Below are positions 63,104-64,000 of a stretch of DNA of 64,000 bases, in pieces. The notes under the pieces were generated by a model. It was not told the origin of the DNA. It saw only the letters and a list, made by a program, of their open reading frames with translations, and ran no database searches. The translations under genes and the position numbers were made by a program. Position 1 is the first letter of the stretch. Every line of letters begins with the position of its first letter. Origin of the DNA: Cerrena zonata (taxonomy: Eukaryota > Basidiomycota > Agaricomycetes > Polyporales > Cerrenaceae); NCBI GenBank assembly GCA_038087015.1, contig JASBNA010000001.1, positions 2,604,001 through 2,668,000 of the forward strand, written 5' to 3'.

Positions 63104-64000
63104 TTATGCGCTTCCGGCCCCGAACTGACCACCATTACTATAGAAGACGTCATCCTCCGTTGGCAGAGTCGGAGTGATGACCGTTGATCTGCCGAGCCTG
63201 GTAGTATTCCTTGATTTCGTCGCAGATAACCGAGTTTGAACACCGCGAGCTGGTATCTTCATATCAACTAGGGTGACCTCAGCCTCAACGCGAGAGTTTA
63301 TGGTGTTATTTCCGAAATACGACTCTGATCTTCTGTGGCGACGAGTGAATTGACCCCCGCTGCTGATACTGTTCGCGGGGCCATTGTAGGAACCTTGTTT
63401 TTCTGTGCTCGATGCAGAGGCATATGCGGTACTATCGAAGACTGCGCCCTGTCCCGTTGACCATCCCCACCACCCCACAGACCCAGCGGCTTGTTCTTCG
63501 AACCCCCTGTAGCCTTCGTCTGGTTCCAGACTATCGCTAGAGGTGCTGACACAGTCTCGGTAGGATAACACGCCTGATCCATTGAAACACGATCCATCCT
63601 CCTTGAACAACCCTTGGATGCCGAGTCCAACATTTTGTTCGTGAGGAAGCAATGAATTGCGGTACGCAGAAAAGTCATAGGAAGTACTTGTTTGTGTCGT
63701 TGGGAGCAAGCTTCCAGAGGTATCAGAATCAAAGGACTGGCCGACTAGAGATGGGGTTTCAGCAAAGGCTGAGCTCGTAGAGAATAGATGGTCGGCAGAT
63801 AGATTTGGCGTTTCTTTGGGGAGTGAAGGATCACAGACTCTGGTGCAAATGTCATCGATCATGGCGTCGTATTCATGGGACTGTTCTTCTATTGGCCATG
63901 GTGATGCACCATTGCTATGGGTATGGTGAGTCTCGCCGAAGTAAGGTTTCGGTTGATATTTAGTAGAATGCTGATAGGATTCGGAACGAGAAATGGTGAA
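63104..64000 (-). CDS. C-terminal part of an unidentified protein, running off the right edge
   Basis: The minus-strand frame is open without interruption from the window's end (64,000) to TGA at 63,104, about 298 codons. An ATG at 63,862 exists, but the frame continues upstream in protein-like sequence (SESYQHSTKYQPKPYFGET), so the real start is outside. Composition is Ser/Thr/Gly-rich and disordered with scattered aromatic residues. Noted pieces are EPDEGYRGFEEQAAGSVGWW, a basic FTRRHRRSESYFG patch and LVDMKIPARGVQTRLS near the end. I do not recognise the family; a regulatory or scaffold protein is plausible. No introns are evident in this part. Confidence 0.65.
   Translation of the reverse strand, partial: FTISRSESYQHSTKYQPKPYFGETHHTHSNGASPWPIEEQSHEYDAMIDDICTRVCDPSLPKETPNLSADHLFSTSSAFAETPSLVGQSFDSDTSGSLLPTTQTSTSYDFSAYRNSLLPHEQNVGLGIQGLFKEDGSCFNGSGVLSYRDCVSTSSDSLEPDEGYRGFEEQAAGSVGWWGWSTGQGAVFDSTAYASASSTEKQGSYNGPANSISSGGQFTRRHRRSESYFGNNTINSRVEAEVTLVDMKIPARGVQTRLSATKSRNTTRLGRSTVITPTLPTEDDVFYSNGGQFGAGSA

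Overview
The window looks like nuclear DNA of a basidiomycete fungus, most likely an agaricomycete. The evidence is genes packed with 50-65 bp introns, a GH10 xylanase with a fungal cellulose-binding module, and a TET/JBP dioxygenase gene of the kind expanded in mushroom-forming fungi. It has two very different parts. About 1-52.3 kb is AT-rich, repeat-dominated DNA with almost no intact genes. About 52.4-64 kb is compact, intron-rich and gene-dense.

Repeat-rich part. At 2.9-7.0 kb lies a decayed gene of a large agaricomycete family, interrupted by three CACTG-ended MITEs with 3-bp target duplications. A second, fresher copy of that family is at 13.6-15.5 kb. From 12.46 to 27.90 kb a segment is bounded by two inverted arms of about 0.78 kb with identical TTAC...GTAA ends. 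It holds a TET/JBP-like 2-oxoglutarate/Fe(II) dioxygenase gene (17.95-25.74 kb, plus strand), split by a Ty1/Copia element (19,577-23,558, TSD ATTGG), followed by a broken companion gene ending in the right arm. Between 15.6 and 17.8 kb there is a cluster of small hairpins with a conserved loop and covarying stems, set in a larger palindrome. A second, bigger inverted repeat (7.9-10.15 kb against 32.09-35.8 kb) surrounds that segment. Its right copy contains a solo LTR with a clean 5-bp duplication, and the left copy preserves the empty site. Further right are a decayed hAT transposase (36-39 kb) with two partial copies, a 2.67-kb element with ~0.69-kb terminal inverted repeats (40,348-43,017), and a Ty3/Gypsy chromovirus whose 3' half has been inverted in place (about 43.1-49.5 kb).

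Gene-rich part. In order: a WW-domain protein (minus), an HMG-box protein (minus), a PNUTS-like PP1 regulatory protein with TFIIS-type helical domain, PP1-docking motif and CCCH finger (plus, divergent from the HMG gene), a GH10 endoxylanase with N-terminal CBM1 (minus), IMP dehydrogenase (minus), and the C-terminal part of an unidentified protein running off the right edge. Two of these genes need micro-exons of 7 and 12 nt, one uses a GC-AG intron, and the xylanase and IMP dehydrogenase contain single-base indels that may be assembly errors.

Functionally the right part is ordinary chromosomal sequence (chromatin/transcription, purine synthesis, plant cell-wall breakdown). The left part is a nested graveyard of transposons. 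Paired copies there differ by C-to-T and G-to-A changes, including TGG-to-TAG and CAG-to-TAG stops, as expected from cytosine methylation and deamination. That is notable next to a gene family that oxidises methylcytosine. All homology calls are from reading motifs; no database search was run.
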